From contig NW_006499801.1 in NCBI RefSeq assembly GCF_000471905.2, positions 357,536-421,535 on the forward strand: a DNA stretch of 64,000 bases, read 5' to 3'. The notes beneath the pieces are model-generated. The model did not search any database, was not told where the DNA came from, and saw only the letters and a list, made by a program, of their open reading frames with translations. Each line of letters starts with the position of its first letter. Position 1 is the first letter of the stretch. A program made the position numbers and the translations under genes. Of this stretch, positions 1-12,691 are shown one piece after another. The stretch is from Amborella trichopoda (Eukaryota; Streptophyta; Magnoliopsida; Amborellales; Amborellaceae).

Positions 1-50
1 ATCTCATTTTCTGATGAATTTTAATATTTTCTCCTTCTTTTCACTTTTAG

Positions 51-3000
51 GAAGTAGATACGACAGTTTTGGGGTTGTCACAGGAAGAGGCGGAGAAGAA
101 ACCATACATTGCTTCCATGGGTGTGTATGTCTTTAAAAAGGAGATTCTTTTGAACCTTCTTAGGTACGACTGATGAAGCTGTTGCTAGAATTTGCCCTCC
201 TTTGTTATGATAGACAAATAGGATTGCCCCATGTCATTTGGCTGAATCACTACTAAAGAAGAAAGGCCATCATGTTAAACCGTAGAAAGTAGACACAGTA
301 CATATATGACTTCAAGAAAGAGGTGTTTCTGAACTACAGATCTTCGATGTTTGTTATTATAAACTGATATCTAAACTTGAACTGTGCCGATTACCCTCTT
401 TGGTTAATTTTCAAGATGCCTTCCATCCTAGCTATGGAGACAAACAAGGGTGGATCTGTTTCTATAGCTATGTTAGGTTTGCCTATACCATCCATTACGC
501 ATTAAAGCATAAGTGGAACATGAGAATATTGGGACAACCCATTATGAATTGTGTACCTTGATTGCAAATCATATTGTTAATTATCAGTCTTATTTCTTTT
601 AATTTCCCTAATCTCTAGTTTCATGGCATAAAGTGGATTATGAAAAAGTTCTGGGATTTACATATCTGGTTAGGTCATAGGTCTTAAGAGATGTAACACT
701 GGCAGCAATGCAATGAGCAATACTTTGTACTTCTGTTTTCAGACTGAATTTAGAGAAGCTTTAACAGATATCAAACTGGCAGTTAGGAAACTGCTGCTGA
801 TGGATGATGGTAGTTTGCTCTTGGAGGCGGTAAGCGAAGGCTATTCCGGAGCAGGTTAGACATAATTGTTGAAATAGAGGAGTACAGATGAAGAATAGCC
901 CAGAGCCTTACACATAGTTTAATGCGAAATTTTGTAATTCTTATAAGGTATTGCATCTGACTTAGTTGCATGCTGGTGGGAAGGCCATCTTTTGCTATAG
1001 GTCCTTGCTTTATCAGCATAATTTGATTATAAGTTTTCCATAGGATATCAAGTTAAAAGTAATGGAGAATTGTAAAGATTTATGTTCTTTGAATATTGTC
1101 AATCACTATAACTAAGATTATATGAGAAAATTGATCTTAAATAAATAGATGTAGTGGACTCGTCACCTTCCATTGAGAAAAATGATCTAGCTGACACGAT
1201 AGGAAAAAGAAAATGAGATTCTTGGTCTTATATGCAGATTAAGATTCTAGAAAATGCCCGGCCCAACTGAGCTTGCTATAAATCAAAACTATTGAAAATT
1301 TTTAAGTTCAACTTCTAGAATAAAGCAGCACTTGCAAACCCTTGCAAACCCAATAGTATCACGAAATTGTCCTGAAACAACCTTCAGGGTTTCTCTTGCA
1401 GAAGAGAAAACTTATACGTTTATGTGTTGAAAGGCCCTTCCAAGAACCCTAGTAACCCACTTTTAAGGCCAACATAGTTCTTGCAAGGATATGGTTCATA
1501 GGAGCACCCACTATAACATGCCATTAGAGAAATTTGGTTATAGCACCGCCACGTAGCCCCTGGATCTGTCTTTTAGAACATATTATCCACGAATGCATAT
1601 TTTGACACGATGAAAAATTGTGTCATTGAAGTTTCTACTGGTCAGGAGTTGTAATTCTACAAAAATGTTTCTTGGGTTCAACTACCACAGTCAAGTAGGC
1701 AGCTGACTTTTAAGTGGAAATTCTTCCGTTTTTTTGTGGCTTTATGCGCTCCTCTGTATGATTGTGTATGTGAATGAGTTATTAATACTGTTTCCTAAGG
1801 GATACTCAAAACATTATCAAGTATAGATGTTCTTTTCCTGTCAATAAAATATAGAGATCAATGTCAAACAGGAGCATTAAGTATACATCATTGTTGGAAC
1901 CAGATGGCGTTTTCCTACAGCAAATGATTTTGGATCAGAAATAATCCCTGCATCAGCAAGAGAGTTCTTCATCAAGGTTTGCAACTTTGCATCAAAGGTT
2001 TCATATATAGCAGATATCAACGATTTTGAGACAACATAAAATTTGGACAGCTAAGTGGTAGAACTAAAGTTGAATGTTTGTGTTTCTAATTCATCAATGA
2101 TTTTCTTTACCTCATAGACAAGAGGACCATGATATATGATTATATGTATGTCACTGAGGATGTTGATTTGCTTTTCCCCCTTTCAGTTTTGTTTCACTTT
2201 TCCTAGATGATTTGTATGCATGGAATATTTTCTACAGGCATTTTTATTCAATGACTACTGGGAAGACATTGGAACCATCAAATCCTTCTTTGAGGCAAAT
2301 CTTGCCCTTACTGCACATGTAAGTTTAATGGTCTTTAAATGTCTAATGGTACTGTGTGAGATTATGGCTGGCATTTGAGATGCAAAGTTCTAGTTATTTG
2401 CAGTGGATATTTCTTGTTATTTATGCATACAATCACGAGCACACACATAGGCACATTCCATGGTCTAAGAAAGTGTGATGTGGTAGGTTTGAGACTTTGG
2501 GAGTTCGCAATTTCTTCCTCATAAAAATCTGCTTATCTATGAATCCAAACACATATTTATGGACACAAATTCGCACACACATTTCCACAGATTCACATTC
2601 AGCATGCAAGACAATACTTCTAACTCTTGTTTACACAAATGAAAATCATGATTATCTGCTCAAGATTGTAGGCTTCACGGTGTTTTTACTCTTTTGTGCC
2701 TGCAAAAATTAATAACTTCATCTGTTTCTGTAATTACCTCCTGTGTATGTTTTTCTACTCTACAGCCTCCAAATTTCAGCTTCTATGATGCAACAAAACC
2801 GATGTACACATCACCACGAAACTTGCCACCAACAAAGGTTGACAACAGCAAGGTTGGTTTTATATACTGTATGATAAAATATAGCATATAAATTCTACTA
2901 TGCAATATAATAAATAAGGAAATACGTACAATAAAGCCATTTACTTTTGATATAAGGAGGTCACAATCATTTTTTACCATTAAAATCGGGTGGTTGGGGA

Positions 3001-4151
3001 TGTGTTATTGACTAGGCACAAAATCCAAATAAAATTTCCCGAATGTTGTGACACTCCTCAATCTATCGTATTCCCGGTGATTGCTCTGCCTCGTATCCAA
3101 TGGCTAAAAGTGATTGTGATTTCCTAATACCAAAAGTGAATGGTCTTATAGTATACAATCGCAATGAACAAATACTTGTGCAAAAAGTTGGCAATTAGAT
3201 GAAATGCATCTTTTAATATTATTCTTTAACTATATGAAGATGCAAACTCCTCTGATCTATTATTTGAGATCTCTCACTTCTCGAATTTTCCTGTAATGAT
3301 GAATGTACCCTTGGTCTTGACCAAACTTCACTTTGTATTTGCAAAGCTGATCTCCATCTTTCCACCTATCCAAAATCAGAATGAAAATTTCAACTTTCAT
3401 TGATGGTACTTTTCTCATGTAACTGAATGTTTGAAAAATGAACTTCCCATTTAACAAGATGGCCTTTGTTTTTCCAATGACACACTGCTGCCCCTAAAAA
3501 ATTTAGGAGATTTTAGATAAGTAATAACCGTTCTCACTGGACCATGAAATATCATTCTGACCTCTCTGATTTGATAATAGTACTTTTCTCAAAGCCAAGA
3601 AATGCATTTCCATTTGTAGACTACTTCTGTATCCATAGTATTTGGATGTTTAGTTCATAGATCTTTCTTTACCCGCTCTGGTTAGTGACATCTGGTAGGT
3701 GTAAAAATGTTGATTCTATCCACAAAATTTTGGTTGTTTAGAAACTTAAGCATGCATATAACTTTTAGTGGGGGAAGGATTCAAGTCTGTTATTGTTCTA
3801 CAAATAATTTCTCCATTCTCAAGGAATCAGTGGAATTATATTAACTTATCCAATTGATTGGCATTCTGGTACTTGCACTGAAAAAGGAGGTAGGCCACCT
3901 CATTTGCTATCTTTCACTGATGGATCAAGTGTTATCCTCTAGAAACTGGTACCATGCTGTATTTTAGCGTGTAATTCTCTCCATTACAATCTCATTGTTA
4001 TCTCTTAACATTTTGCAGATTGTTGATTCTATTGTGTCTCATGGAAGTTTCCTAGACAACTGTCTCATTGAGCATACAGTTGTCGGCATACGGTCTCGCA
4101 TAAACCATAATGCGCATGTAAAGGTTCGAGCAGTATTTAGTTATTGCATCC

Positions 4152-4191
<40 letters not shown>

Positions 4192-6283
4192 GTGTGTATA
4201 TGCATGTGCGAGCGCATGTACATGTGCACACACACATACAGCTACATGCATGCTTGTGCAAGCACATGCACATGTGCTCACACACACAGATGTTCTGACT
4301 TTCCGTGTGAAATAAGCTCCCAGAGTTCATGTTTCTGTTATACCTCGGTTGACCTAAAATGAATTGAATTAAACTCTGCTAGTGAGCAAGCATAACTTTT
4401 ATTCAATTAAATCCCAAGGATACATTTTGTGACCATGTTAATTACACGATATGGACACATGAAAACCATCTGTCTGATCTTTCTCTTTTTCCTTTTCTGA
4501 AAATGATTGGCCGTGTGTTTCCCATCCCAAAACTCGGGGATTGAAACAAACTGCTCCATTATTCTAGGCTAGGCTCTAGAACACAACATTATCAATGTTA
4601 CTAGGATATTTTGGAAATCCAGAGTGTTAGTTGTTTTGGGTGGGTACAATTGGTTTTCCAAAGGTTTTTATTGTTTTGTGGAAGTGCATGAAGAGCTGAC
4701 TATATTCCTAATACCCTGTACAGGACACAGTCATGCTTGGCGCAGATTACTATGAAACTGATGCAGAGGTAGCATCACTTTTGGCTGAAGGGAGAGTCCC
4801 TGTTGGAATTGGGGAGAACACAAAAATCAGGTACTGCCCTAGCATAATAAAGTTTCCTGCATTTGTTATTGGAAATTTGCTTCATGCGGGCTGGACCACA
4901 GTTCTACAATATGCGGTCCAGAGGTATAAAGCATCCATCTTAAAGATGGATGCAAATAGGTGGTTCATCTAAAAACAATTGTAACCAACGGACCAAAATT
5001 ATTTCTAGTTTCAATTTTTTTTTTTTTTTTTCATATTCATGATCTCCATGTTAAAGATTATATATTCTCTACAAATTAGGATCAAATTATTTTTAAAAAA
5101 TTTATTTATTGCCAAGCCTGCATTTCTACAATATGCAGGCTGGCCACATAGAAACCGTGTCCTTTGTTATTCTCCTTGCCCTTCTAATTTTATTAATTTC
5201 TTCTCTAAATTTTTTGTAGAAACTGTATTATTGACAAGAATGCAAGAATTGGGAAGAACATCATTATTTCAAATTCTGAGGTATAGATTCTTATTCTTTT
5301 ACTTCTTGTTCTGCCACGTTTCAGTATATATCTGTTTCACAAATGTGTCAAACAAAAGAGGTAAAAGTGGTAGTTGCATGGTAGGGCCTATTTATACCGT
5401 ATGGCAAAGGAACAAGAGACACATTTGGAGGACCATTAACCAGGTCCAATAATGGGTAAAATAGAGCATCAGAAAGCTAGCTAACTGAAAGCATTGAGTA
5501 CAAGTGCAAAGCAATTTAACGATGCATGCGAGCCAGAAATTAAAAAATTCCAAACTCAAACTCTGTAACGGCAGATACCAGGATAGAATACCATGAATAC
5601 AGCTTTTTGGAGTCGGTAGTATTGGGAGATACATAAGGATGTCCCCAACAGGGCTGTGCATTTTAGGGGCCATATCCCAATGTGTGATTTTTCAAGTATT
5701 GACATGCCATAGCTGCTTTTCATAACTAAATTTGTGGTGTATGTTCCGAGGTGCATGCATGTGTGCATGCCCAATACACTTGATATACCATGCAGTGGGT
5801 GAATTTTACTGGAGTTGTTCCATTATTTCCATTAATGAGAATTGGTAGGGGATAGTTTAAAAAGGGAAAAAAGAGAATAGGTAGGGGCCTCTTCCCTGCT
5901 GATCTACCCCACAAAACCCAAAAAAACAAAAGAAGAAGAAGAATAATTTGACTAGAGTTGAACTTTTACTTATAAGTTATAATATATCTGTAATCTGGAG
6001 GATTATGCTTGGGGGGGGTTCAAGCATGCATTTCTTTTTATGAGGTTGAAGTGTTCCAGTTAAAGCTGAGACATGTCTTTGATGGCTTTAAACTTCCTTT
6101 CGAGTCTTCATGATGCTTTATCTTTCTCAATTCTCAAAACTGGGATCTTCTGTGTGGCGGATTTAAATGCATGTTAATCAGGGTGTGCAAGAGGCGGACA
6201 GATCTTCAGAAGGCTTCTACATTCGATCTGGGATTACAATCATCTTGAAGAACTCAACCATCAAGGATGGCTTTGTCATATGA
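51..6283 (+). CDS. ADP-glucose pyrophosphorylase large subunit, 3' half (8 exons)
   Basis: Glucose-1-phosphate adenylyltransferase makes ADP-glucose from glucose-1-phosphate and ATP in plastids, the committed step of starch synthesis, as a heterotetramer of large and small subunits. Exons: 51-163, 1904-1976, 2238-2318, 2766-2852, 4019-4123, 4724-4830, 5220-5280, 6182-6283. All junctions are GT/AG, the frame stays open, and together they give 242 codons plus TGA. The 5' half lies before the window (the family is about 500-530 residues). Landmarks in order: [75 protein letters not shown], then the C-terminal beta-helix with [21 protein letters not shown] and the end IKDGFVI. The ending [17 protein letters not shown] and the IKDG terminus are large-subunit type; small subunits end PSGTII. 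Introns carry foldback elements and a microsatellite but the coding sequence shows no damage. The exact large-subunit isoform is not resolved. Confidence 0.96.
2926..3160. mobile_element. Foldback (MITE-like) element, family A, copy 1
   Basis: Lies in the intron between AGPase exons 4 and 5. The left end (acaataaagccatttactt, then aggaggtcacaatca) is complementary in inverted order to the right end (gattgtgatttcctaatacc, then aatggtcttatagtataca). The same ends recur at five other places in the window. No coding capacity is visible, consistent with a non-autonomous DNA transposon. Confidence 0.7.
4150..4191. repeat. Compound (CT)n(CA)n microsatellite in AGPase intron
   Basis: A (CT) run changes directly into a (CA) run a few bases after the donor site of the exon ending at 4123. 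A looser CA/TG-rich tract continues to about 4295. Long plus-strand open frames here are products of the repeat. Confidence 0.95.
4883..5160. mobile_element. Foldback (MITE-like) element, family C, copy 1
   Basis: Occupies most of the intron between AGPase exons 6 and 7. It starts catgcgggctgg and ends with a related inverted block (gcctgcatttctacaatatg, then caggctggccacat). The inner part has the family signature aagatggatgcaaataggtg followed by a T-rich tract. Related copies are near 30.3-30.6, 31.7 and 40.9-41.2 kb. Confidence 0.65.
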
Positions 6284-7067
6284 CAAGCGAGCCTTGTTTC
6301 TTTTGTCATCACTATCACTGCAGCAAACTTCCAATGTGTGTTGAACTATGATGTGACAACAAGATGCTCACATGCACGAGAAGACATTAACCATAACCTA
6401 GTCTGCAATTATCTGTGGATGTTTTGATTCCTATCCAAATAGAATTACTAATACAGGTTCAATTGATTAAGGATGTAAATGTGTTATTGATTTTCCAAGA
6501 CAAGTGAGCACTCTTTTTTCAAAATGTCAGTTGATATTTGTTACCTAGGAGTAGGCCCTACCCAGGTAGCCAGTGAGCTTGTTCAAATCACCCTCGGCAG
6601 TCAATCCTTACATGTATTTGTTATAATAGTTGATGCACCAATATGTACTGGATCGGTTGGTCATATTGAAAGCTTGCAGATCTTATATAGACATGCTTCA
6701 ACAAGGATAGCTAGATTGATCAGTACTGAAAGCTTGCAAAGTCTTACATGGACACATTTCAACAAGGATAGGCCTGAAAAAAAGGCCATTCTTGCCACTA
6801 AGCTATAGGATATCCATATTTAGGGACAATGAGCACTCAAAGCATCAGAAAGGACAAATGCTTTCCATAATGCAGATTTGTTATGGAAACTAGTTTTGTC
6901 CACCTAATAGTGAAACTTATATTGCTCAGAAAAAAAAAAAAAAGAAATTCATTTCAATAAATTATCCAATGACATACAACTAAAGTTATTACATAGAGCA
7001 TGTAACAACAACAATGGGCAAATCAAACCCCAGATGTCTATACCACAAACATATGTCAACAAGAACG
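6284..7067. other. Spacer between AGPase and helicase relic
   Basis: Contains the AGPase 3' UTR and the 3' flank of the minus-strand helicase relic, since the two genes are tail-to-tail. There is an A-run near 6930-6943. No coding sequence or repeat family could be recognised. A 94-codon open frame from 6524 shows nothing familiar. Confidence 0.6.
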
Positions 7068-7338
7068 TCATTCTTGTGCTCCATCGACTACGAACTCTTT
7101 ACACTCGAACATCAACTCATTTTCATATCTTTGCAACACAAATCTCTCCTCTGGTGCTATTACGTTAGTGACAGTGCACATCTCATCTGATAAAGGGTGG
7201 CGAGCTGTCCTGCCAGCCCTATGGAGATACTCGACTGCCGTTCTTGGAAGATCAAAATTGTAAATGTGGGTAGTCTCTGGGAGATCTACACCTCTGCTAG
7301 CTAGTAGCAACCAGTAGACAACGTCCTTGTCTTGCTTC
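7068..7338 (-). pseudogene. RH58-like helicase relic, last exon (motifs V and VI)
   Basis: The acceptor tag precedes GAAGCAAGACAAGG. The first 36 bases read EARQGRCLLVAT. The frame then breaks and resumes as ASRGVDLPETTHIYNFDLPR, HRAGRTAR, and on to FVLQRYENELMF before TGA at 7070-7068. The family motif V region reads roughly LVATDIASRGVD; the missing codons fit loss of five bases between ACT and GCTAGC (near 7302). Motif VI HRAGRTGR has become HRAGRTAR, a change at a conserved glycine. Both changes argue against function. The end lies about 785 bp from the AGPase stop codon. Confidence 0.88.
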
Positions 7339-7492
7339 CTACAAATCAGCAGGACAAAATCATCATTTACCCAACTTGTAGAAATTATTACAATTGTGCA
7401 AATAAAATATATTGCCACTATGAAAACTTTGTGCTGTTCCTGGCAAAATGATTGTCTATATATATAGAATATGTGATTTTGGTAATACATAC

Positions 7493-7632
7493 AGATGGTG
7501 TGACAGTGCGTGCATTGATGTTCATGCCCTCCTTAAGGAGAACGATTTCAGAGAATTCGTTGATGAAGATCTCAGAAACTCCATGATCCACGTGGCTGTC
7601 GGTGGATTTCCGGTCTTTATTGATTTCTGAAA
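7493..7632 (-). pseudogene. RH58-like helicase relic, penultimate exon
   Basis: The acceptor tgcag precedes TTTCAGAAATC and the donor follows CCATCT with gtatgt. The first part reads FQKSIKTGNPPTATWIMEFL, then RSSSTNSL. It continues one frame over as EIVLLKEGMNINARTVTPS. The family has a matching stretch with one continuous frame (KAGNPPSTT, then FL, then a GSLE-type segment and NARA), so a single-base deletion near 7545 is inferred. It joins in phase 0 to EARQG of the next exon. Confidence 0.8.
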
Positions 7633-9394
7633 CTGCATGACAGGGAAAGGAACATTTCCTACAATTAATGTAGGGCCATAAAATGGAAAAAAATGGTTTT
7701 GGCAAACCAGAAGGTATCCTGTATCACAAATAATGTTAAAAACAAAACAGTATTTTGTTCCTAACATAAGATGCCTTGACCATGACTCCATGAGACATGG
7801 AATAGATTTGCAATTCAACATGCTCAATAGGAGTTAATTATAAAATAATAATACTCATAAACATGCAATCTGGGGACACGTATTCTATAATGGGGATGAT
7901 CTATCTTTTTAATTGATTTCATGATGCCCAACACAAGCAAAATTTGCTTTTGCAATGAGCATCTTGAATAAGGGATGTAACGCTCATGTGAATTTTATGT
8001 AACATGAGGACTGGGATAAAATAACGTACATGAAACACATCCAGGTGAAACTACAGATATTACTTGTGACCTTTTTTTTTTCAATGACATTCTGGATATC
8101 AAATGCCATTTTGGATGTACCCAAATTTGATTTTTTTTGGATTTCAAGCAGTGTTTTAAAATGCAGGATCTGCGGTCGGGGGCCGACACGGCAATGCAGT
8201 CCAAATTTGGGTGCATCATCTTGATGCGGTCAATAAATATAAAGAATTACAAAAAATCTCAAAAAGCAGGTTAATGTATAGAAGTAAATATGAAGCTGAT
8301 TTATGTGATAGCAGGTATTTTATTTATTCATTAATTCCAATATTATCAATTGTCGGAGACTCTGAATTCCCTGATGGAAGACATTAGAAAGTATAAATTA
8401 GAAACTTGAAAGTACCTATAGAAGACAGTAAAAGACATCATATTATCATAAATATCCAAAAACTATAATTGCAATTGCAAACTCTAAAGAAATATACAAC
8501 CACTAAAGTCTATGTAGAGTTCAAGCCGGATCCTTGATATTCGAAGATTTTGAAGACATCGCCCAAACAAAAAAAGTATTAGGACATCAAAACTTACCAA
8601 TTATCGAAAAAATTTCGATATCTTCTTGATCTATGAAACCCTTGATGTGTTGACGAATCTATGCCCAAACTTCTTCAAATCGACGCCCAAGCTTGTCCCA
8701 ATCAACAACCCAACTAAGATCCAAAGCAATATGACAATTTCAAACAAAAACATTTCGTCCAAATTTTTTTTACTATTTATGATGATAAAATAGCCATCAC
8801 TATGGCTGTTTTTTGTGTTTGGGGGGATATTGTACCCCCAAAACCTTTTCCCCCAAAATTACCTAACTAACCATGCTGTGGGCATTATTTTCGTCCATGA
8901 GCATGGGCAATCTATGCAGATGCTATGCGCCATGAACTATGTGCCCGCATATGCGCTGATACACGCATATCTGGCCTTACACATGACGTGGTCGCATTTT
9001 AAAACAATGATTTTCAAGACAAAAAGATTGAGATGGGAGACTTGGGGAAACGGAAACTGAAGGGTCTGAGAGTGAGAGAGAGAGAGCCACAAAGGCAGTT
9101 TCATAGAGAATTTTTGGACTTGGATTGGTCAACAAAGTCATGGTTACTTTCTCTCTCTCTAACCAATAATTATTTTTCCTGAAATGCAGTGCTGATTTTA
9201 TGCAGAGTATGAATTAAACATGGATTGATTTTTTTTGACATGTGTTTGAAATGGGTAGTGATTTTATGTGTATGTTGTCTTTATGATGATATTCATATGT
9301 AAAGCATCCAAACAGACATATCTAGCAAATAAAATTTGTTCTAATATTTTCATCGACATCCAAACAGTCTACCAGCATGATAAAATAAGAGGAG
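7633..9394. other. Helicase-relic intron flank without genes
   Basis: Sequence between the penultimate helicase exon and the 3' tail of LINE 1. AT-rich, with short GA and CT runs near 9070-9160. The stretch around 8146-8220 resembles no coding sequence I know. Open frames here are short and lack homology cues. Confidence 0.5.
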
Positions 9395-9595
9395 AATATT
9401 TTTTGAAAGTGTTAACTTTTATATATTGATTAAGGAATACAAAGGGGAGAAAGAGAGAAGCTATCCACAAGGGGATAGAAGAAGTACAGGGGGGAGAGAG
9501 AGATAGAGAAGAGAAAAACGGAATACAAAGGCCTTCTTTTTGAAGGTTACATTAAAACAACGCAACCAAAGAAAAGAAACCCATTCCAAAACTTC

Positions 9596-10154
9596 TTAAG
9601 TTCCTTCACTGAGAACCGCTGCTTTGGCCATGGCGTCTGCGACGTGGTTTGCCTCCCTCCAAGTGTTCTTCCAGACGTCGATCAAACCCCTACATAGGTG
9701 GCAGATTTCGTCAAAGATATGATTTAGGACCCATGGAATAGAAGAGGGGTTCTTGGCTCAAGAGATGCCATTCTTGAAGTCTCCCTCTTAAAAAGGTCAT
9801 ATTAGTGGAAGGTTGAATAATTCTGATGCCCTCTAATAGCGCAGTAGCTTCAGCCTCCATGGAGTCCATGTGGCCTACAAACTTGGAGGTCGCAGCTCCT
9901 GTGGTGCTCGCGTGGTCCCTAAGAACAGCTCCTACTCCTGAGGGACCGGGATTCCCTAGAGAACACCAATCGAAGTTTAGCTTGAGTTGTCCCGGGGCTG
10001 GAGGGTGCCAGTTTGAAGCTCTAGAACGTCTTCTAATGGCATGCTGCAGAGTGACATTCCAATTCTGGTAGAAAGCTGAGGTTGGGACGCCTTGGAAGTA
10101 TTTGTGCTTGGTGGTCCAAAGAACATGCCGCGACTTGACTTTGGAGAACACCAC
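9596..10154 (-). pseudogene. LINE 1 RNase H domain
   Basis: Minus-strand frame includes WHPPAPGQLKLNFDWCSLGN and SGVGAVLRDHA, then MEAEATALLEG: the plant LINE RNase H pattern (GaGgvlRd..., E-A-A). After a frameshift it ends WREANHVADAMAKAA and stops at 9598-9596, matching the usual R-AN-VAD-LA ending. In the family this domain removes the RNA template. The first catalytic aspartate region reads FDWCSLGNPG, where the family often has FDGS, so it is changed as well as frameshifted. Confidence 0.82.
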
Positions 10155-10211
10155 AGCCGGTGTTGCATATTCCCCACGAAAGATCCTATTATCGCGTTCT
10201 ACCCAAAGAGC

Positions 10212-10547
10212 CTAGACTGTAGCTACTACCGCCGTTTTCCATACCAGGATACCTGAATTGGGCAATGGCGAAGGTTCAATAGCACTTAGTAGGGAAGGGA
10301 CCTCTTTGGGTAAAACCCACAGAAAGTTGAAGCGAGACAAAATCCTCCCCCATAAGTCAAAAGCATACGGGCATAATAGGAACAAGTGGGGATTTGTGTC
10401 CTCTACGTTAAGGCACTGGGAGCATCTATTTGGAAGAGAGAAACCTCCTCTTTGTAGATGATCTACTGTCAGCACTTTTGAGGATAACACGATCCACATG
10501 AACAAATGTAATCTTGAAGGCACGAAAGAGTTCCAAGCTTGGGCCAC
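10212..10547 (-). pseudogene. LINE 1 zinc-binding RVT (zf-RVT) domain
   Basis: Reads WNSFVPSRLHLFMWIVLSSK, LQRGGFSLPNRCSQCLNVED and NPHLFLLCPYAFDLW. This is the plant LINE segment between reverse transcriptase and RNase H, with the conserved C-x2-C ... H-LF-C pattern. The frame is open through the core but disconnected from the flanking domains by frameshifts. Confidence 0.85.
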
Positions 10548-11002
10548 TATTGAGGGGGTATGAAGAGGAAAGGTTGGTGGTTGGGTAATGAAAGTGTAGA
10601 AGGAAGAGACTGTGAAATTCCCTGAGGCAGCTGGTGACCAAATACATTTGTCGCTCCCCTTTTGAACTAGAAAGCAAGATGCCAGTGAGTTTGCGAGGTT
10701 TGAGAATATGGTGATCTAAGAGTCAGTAAGGTTCCTCTTGAAGAGAGGGTTCCAAGTTCTAGATAGCCCCTCCATTCTCATTTCGTCAGCTATAGAGGCC
10801 CCTTGACGTCACACCAAAGAGAAAAGTTCTGGAAATTGGTCTTTGAGAGCTTGTTGCCCCAACCACAAGTCTGACCAAAACCGAATTATGTTTCCCTCTC
10901 CAGGTAGGAACCTGATCCCTTTGGAGAACAGATTTCCATATCCAGGAGGCCCTGAGATAGGATCTCAACTCCGATAGCCAATGGGTAGAGGGAATTCGGT
11001 AT

Positions 11003-12490
11003 TTAAACCTCAAAATGTCTAGCCACAGTTGTTCCCTTAGAGTTAGAAGTCTCCACCACCATTTGCCTAGTAGGGCGACATTCTGCTACCTGATGTTTCT
11101 TATCCCCAAACCTCCTTTTCGGTTGACATAGCTTATCCCAGGCAATCAGATGGAACTTATGGGTAGTGGCATCCCTAGACCAAAAGAATCTTCGAATAAG
11201 CTTTTCTATCCTATCTACTACCGCCATAGGCATGCGGAAAAGGGACATCTGATAGATCAGAAATGTTGGCTAAAGTGGCTTTCTGATATATCAGAATGTT
11301 GGCTAAAGTGGCTTTCTGATAGATCAGAATGTTGGCTAAAGTGGCTTTGATAAGTGTAAGCATGCCTGCTGGTGAGAGGAACCTTCCTTTCCAACCTGCG
11401 AAATTTTGATCATCTTTATCTAGGGTATTTGACCAAAGCCTCTTTCTCAGTTTACCTATGCATAAAGGTAGACCTAGGTAACTGGAAGGAAGTTCTTCTG
11501 CTTCGCAGCCTCAAAGGTCTGCGAAGGCTTTGACCTCTTCGGAAGTAACCGAGATCCCAATCATTTTGGTCTTCTTAAAGTTCACCTTAAATCCAGTCGC
11601 AATGCACCCGAGGAACCAAAAGAAGTACTTAACTTCGTCCAGTAAGGCATTACAAAAGACCATAGTGTCGTCCACATACTGGAGATGAAAGACAAATGGG
11701 CCATTAGTGCCACACGCGAACCCATTAATCAGGCCAGCAGCATACATCCTAGAGATAGATTTACTAAACACCTCTGGAGTTATGGTGAAGAGGAAAAGAG
11801 ATAGAGGATCCCCTTGTCGTAAACCCCTAGAAGAAGGGAAAAAACCTTTCGGGGATCCATTGATGAGGGATTGAGAATTAGGTTTGGCCATAGCAAGCTC
11901 TCATCCAGCCTCTCCACCTACTACCAAACCCCATCCTTGATTGGGTCTCTTCTAGAATGGCCCAGTCCACATGGTCATACGCCTGTTCCCAGTCAAATTT
12001 TAGGATCAGACCCTGGATCTTGGCAATATGTCGCGAGTGGATGCATTCGTGAGCAACTAGGGCCGCATCTAAAATTTGGTGGTCTTTGACGAAAGCAGTC
12101 TCTAAAGGGGGATATTACAAGAGGCAAAACTTCCTTCAGTCGAGAAGCTAGCACCTTAGCAATGATCTTGTAGGTTGAATTGACCAAGCTAATGGGGTGG
12201 AAATCCTTCAAGCATTCAGTTCCTTCGATTTTTAGTACTAATGTTATAAAGGTTGCATTCATTGCTCGGTGAACGACCCCTCTTGAATGAAATTCAGTGA
12301 ACAAAGCCAAGAATTCACCCCGAAAAGATTCCCAGAACTCTTTGAAAGGAGCTATGGGAAATCCATCCGGACCTGGCTCTCTATCCACTGCCAGACTTGA
12401 GATAGCGGCAAGGATTTCTTCCTCCGCAAAAGGTCTCTCCAACCATGCCACTTTATCAGGGGGGCGCAGACTGAATTGGATGTCTCCCAT
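11003..12490 (-). pseudogene. LINE 1 reverse transcriptase
   Basis: Three consecutive frames carry the RT blocks: WLERPFAEEEILAAISSL with PGPDGFP and NATFITLVLKIEG (12490-11993); a damaged stretch near 11900-12100; SRGLRQGDPLSLFLF and the catalytic FHLQYVDDTMVF box (11891-11511); then the thumb-region RMPMAVVDRIEKLIRRFFW (11248-11003). The YVDD box is intact. Frame changes between blocks mean no functional enzyme. Confidence 0.9.
11249..11347. repeat. 33-bp tandem triplication inside LINE 1 RT
   Basis: Three near-identical units (core atcagaatgttggctaaagt) of 33 bp. They lie between two RT blocks and have no counterpart in LINE 2 at 26.65-29.68 kb, so the expansion arose in this copy. Confidence 0.9.
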
Positions 12491-12691
12491 CGCTGGTCTC
12501 GGTCCTAAAGGAGCCGAGAAGAGATTCTTGAAGAAGGTAATAATGGCTTCCTCGATTTGTGTAGGTTGGTCTAGGCATCTGTCCCCTACCCTGAGATGTC
12601 AAATAGTATTATCCCTTCTCCTATAGTTGGCCGTCTTGTGGAAGAATCCCATGTTGAGATCACCTGCCTTAAGCCATTTCACTCGGGATCT

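Noticed and set aside
3995-4362. Two plus-strand open frames running through the AGPase exon into (CT)(CA) repeats
   Set aside because: The first part is real AGPase exon 4019-4123; the rest is microsatellite read through the intron donor.
6524-6808. 94-codon open frame downstream of AGPase
   Set aside because: No domain, no splice context, and ordinary composition for 3' flanking DNA.
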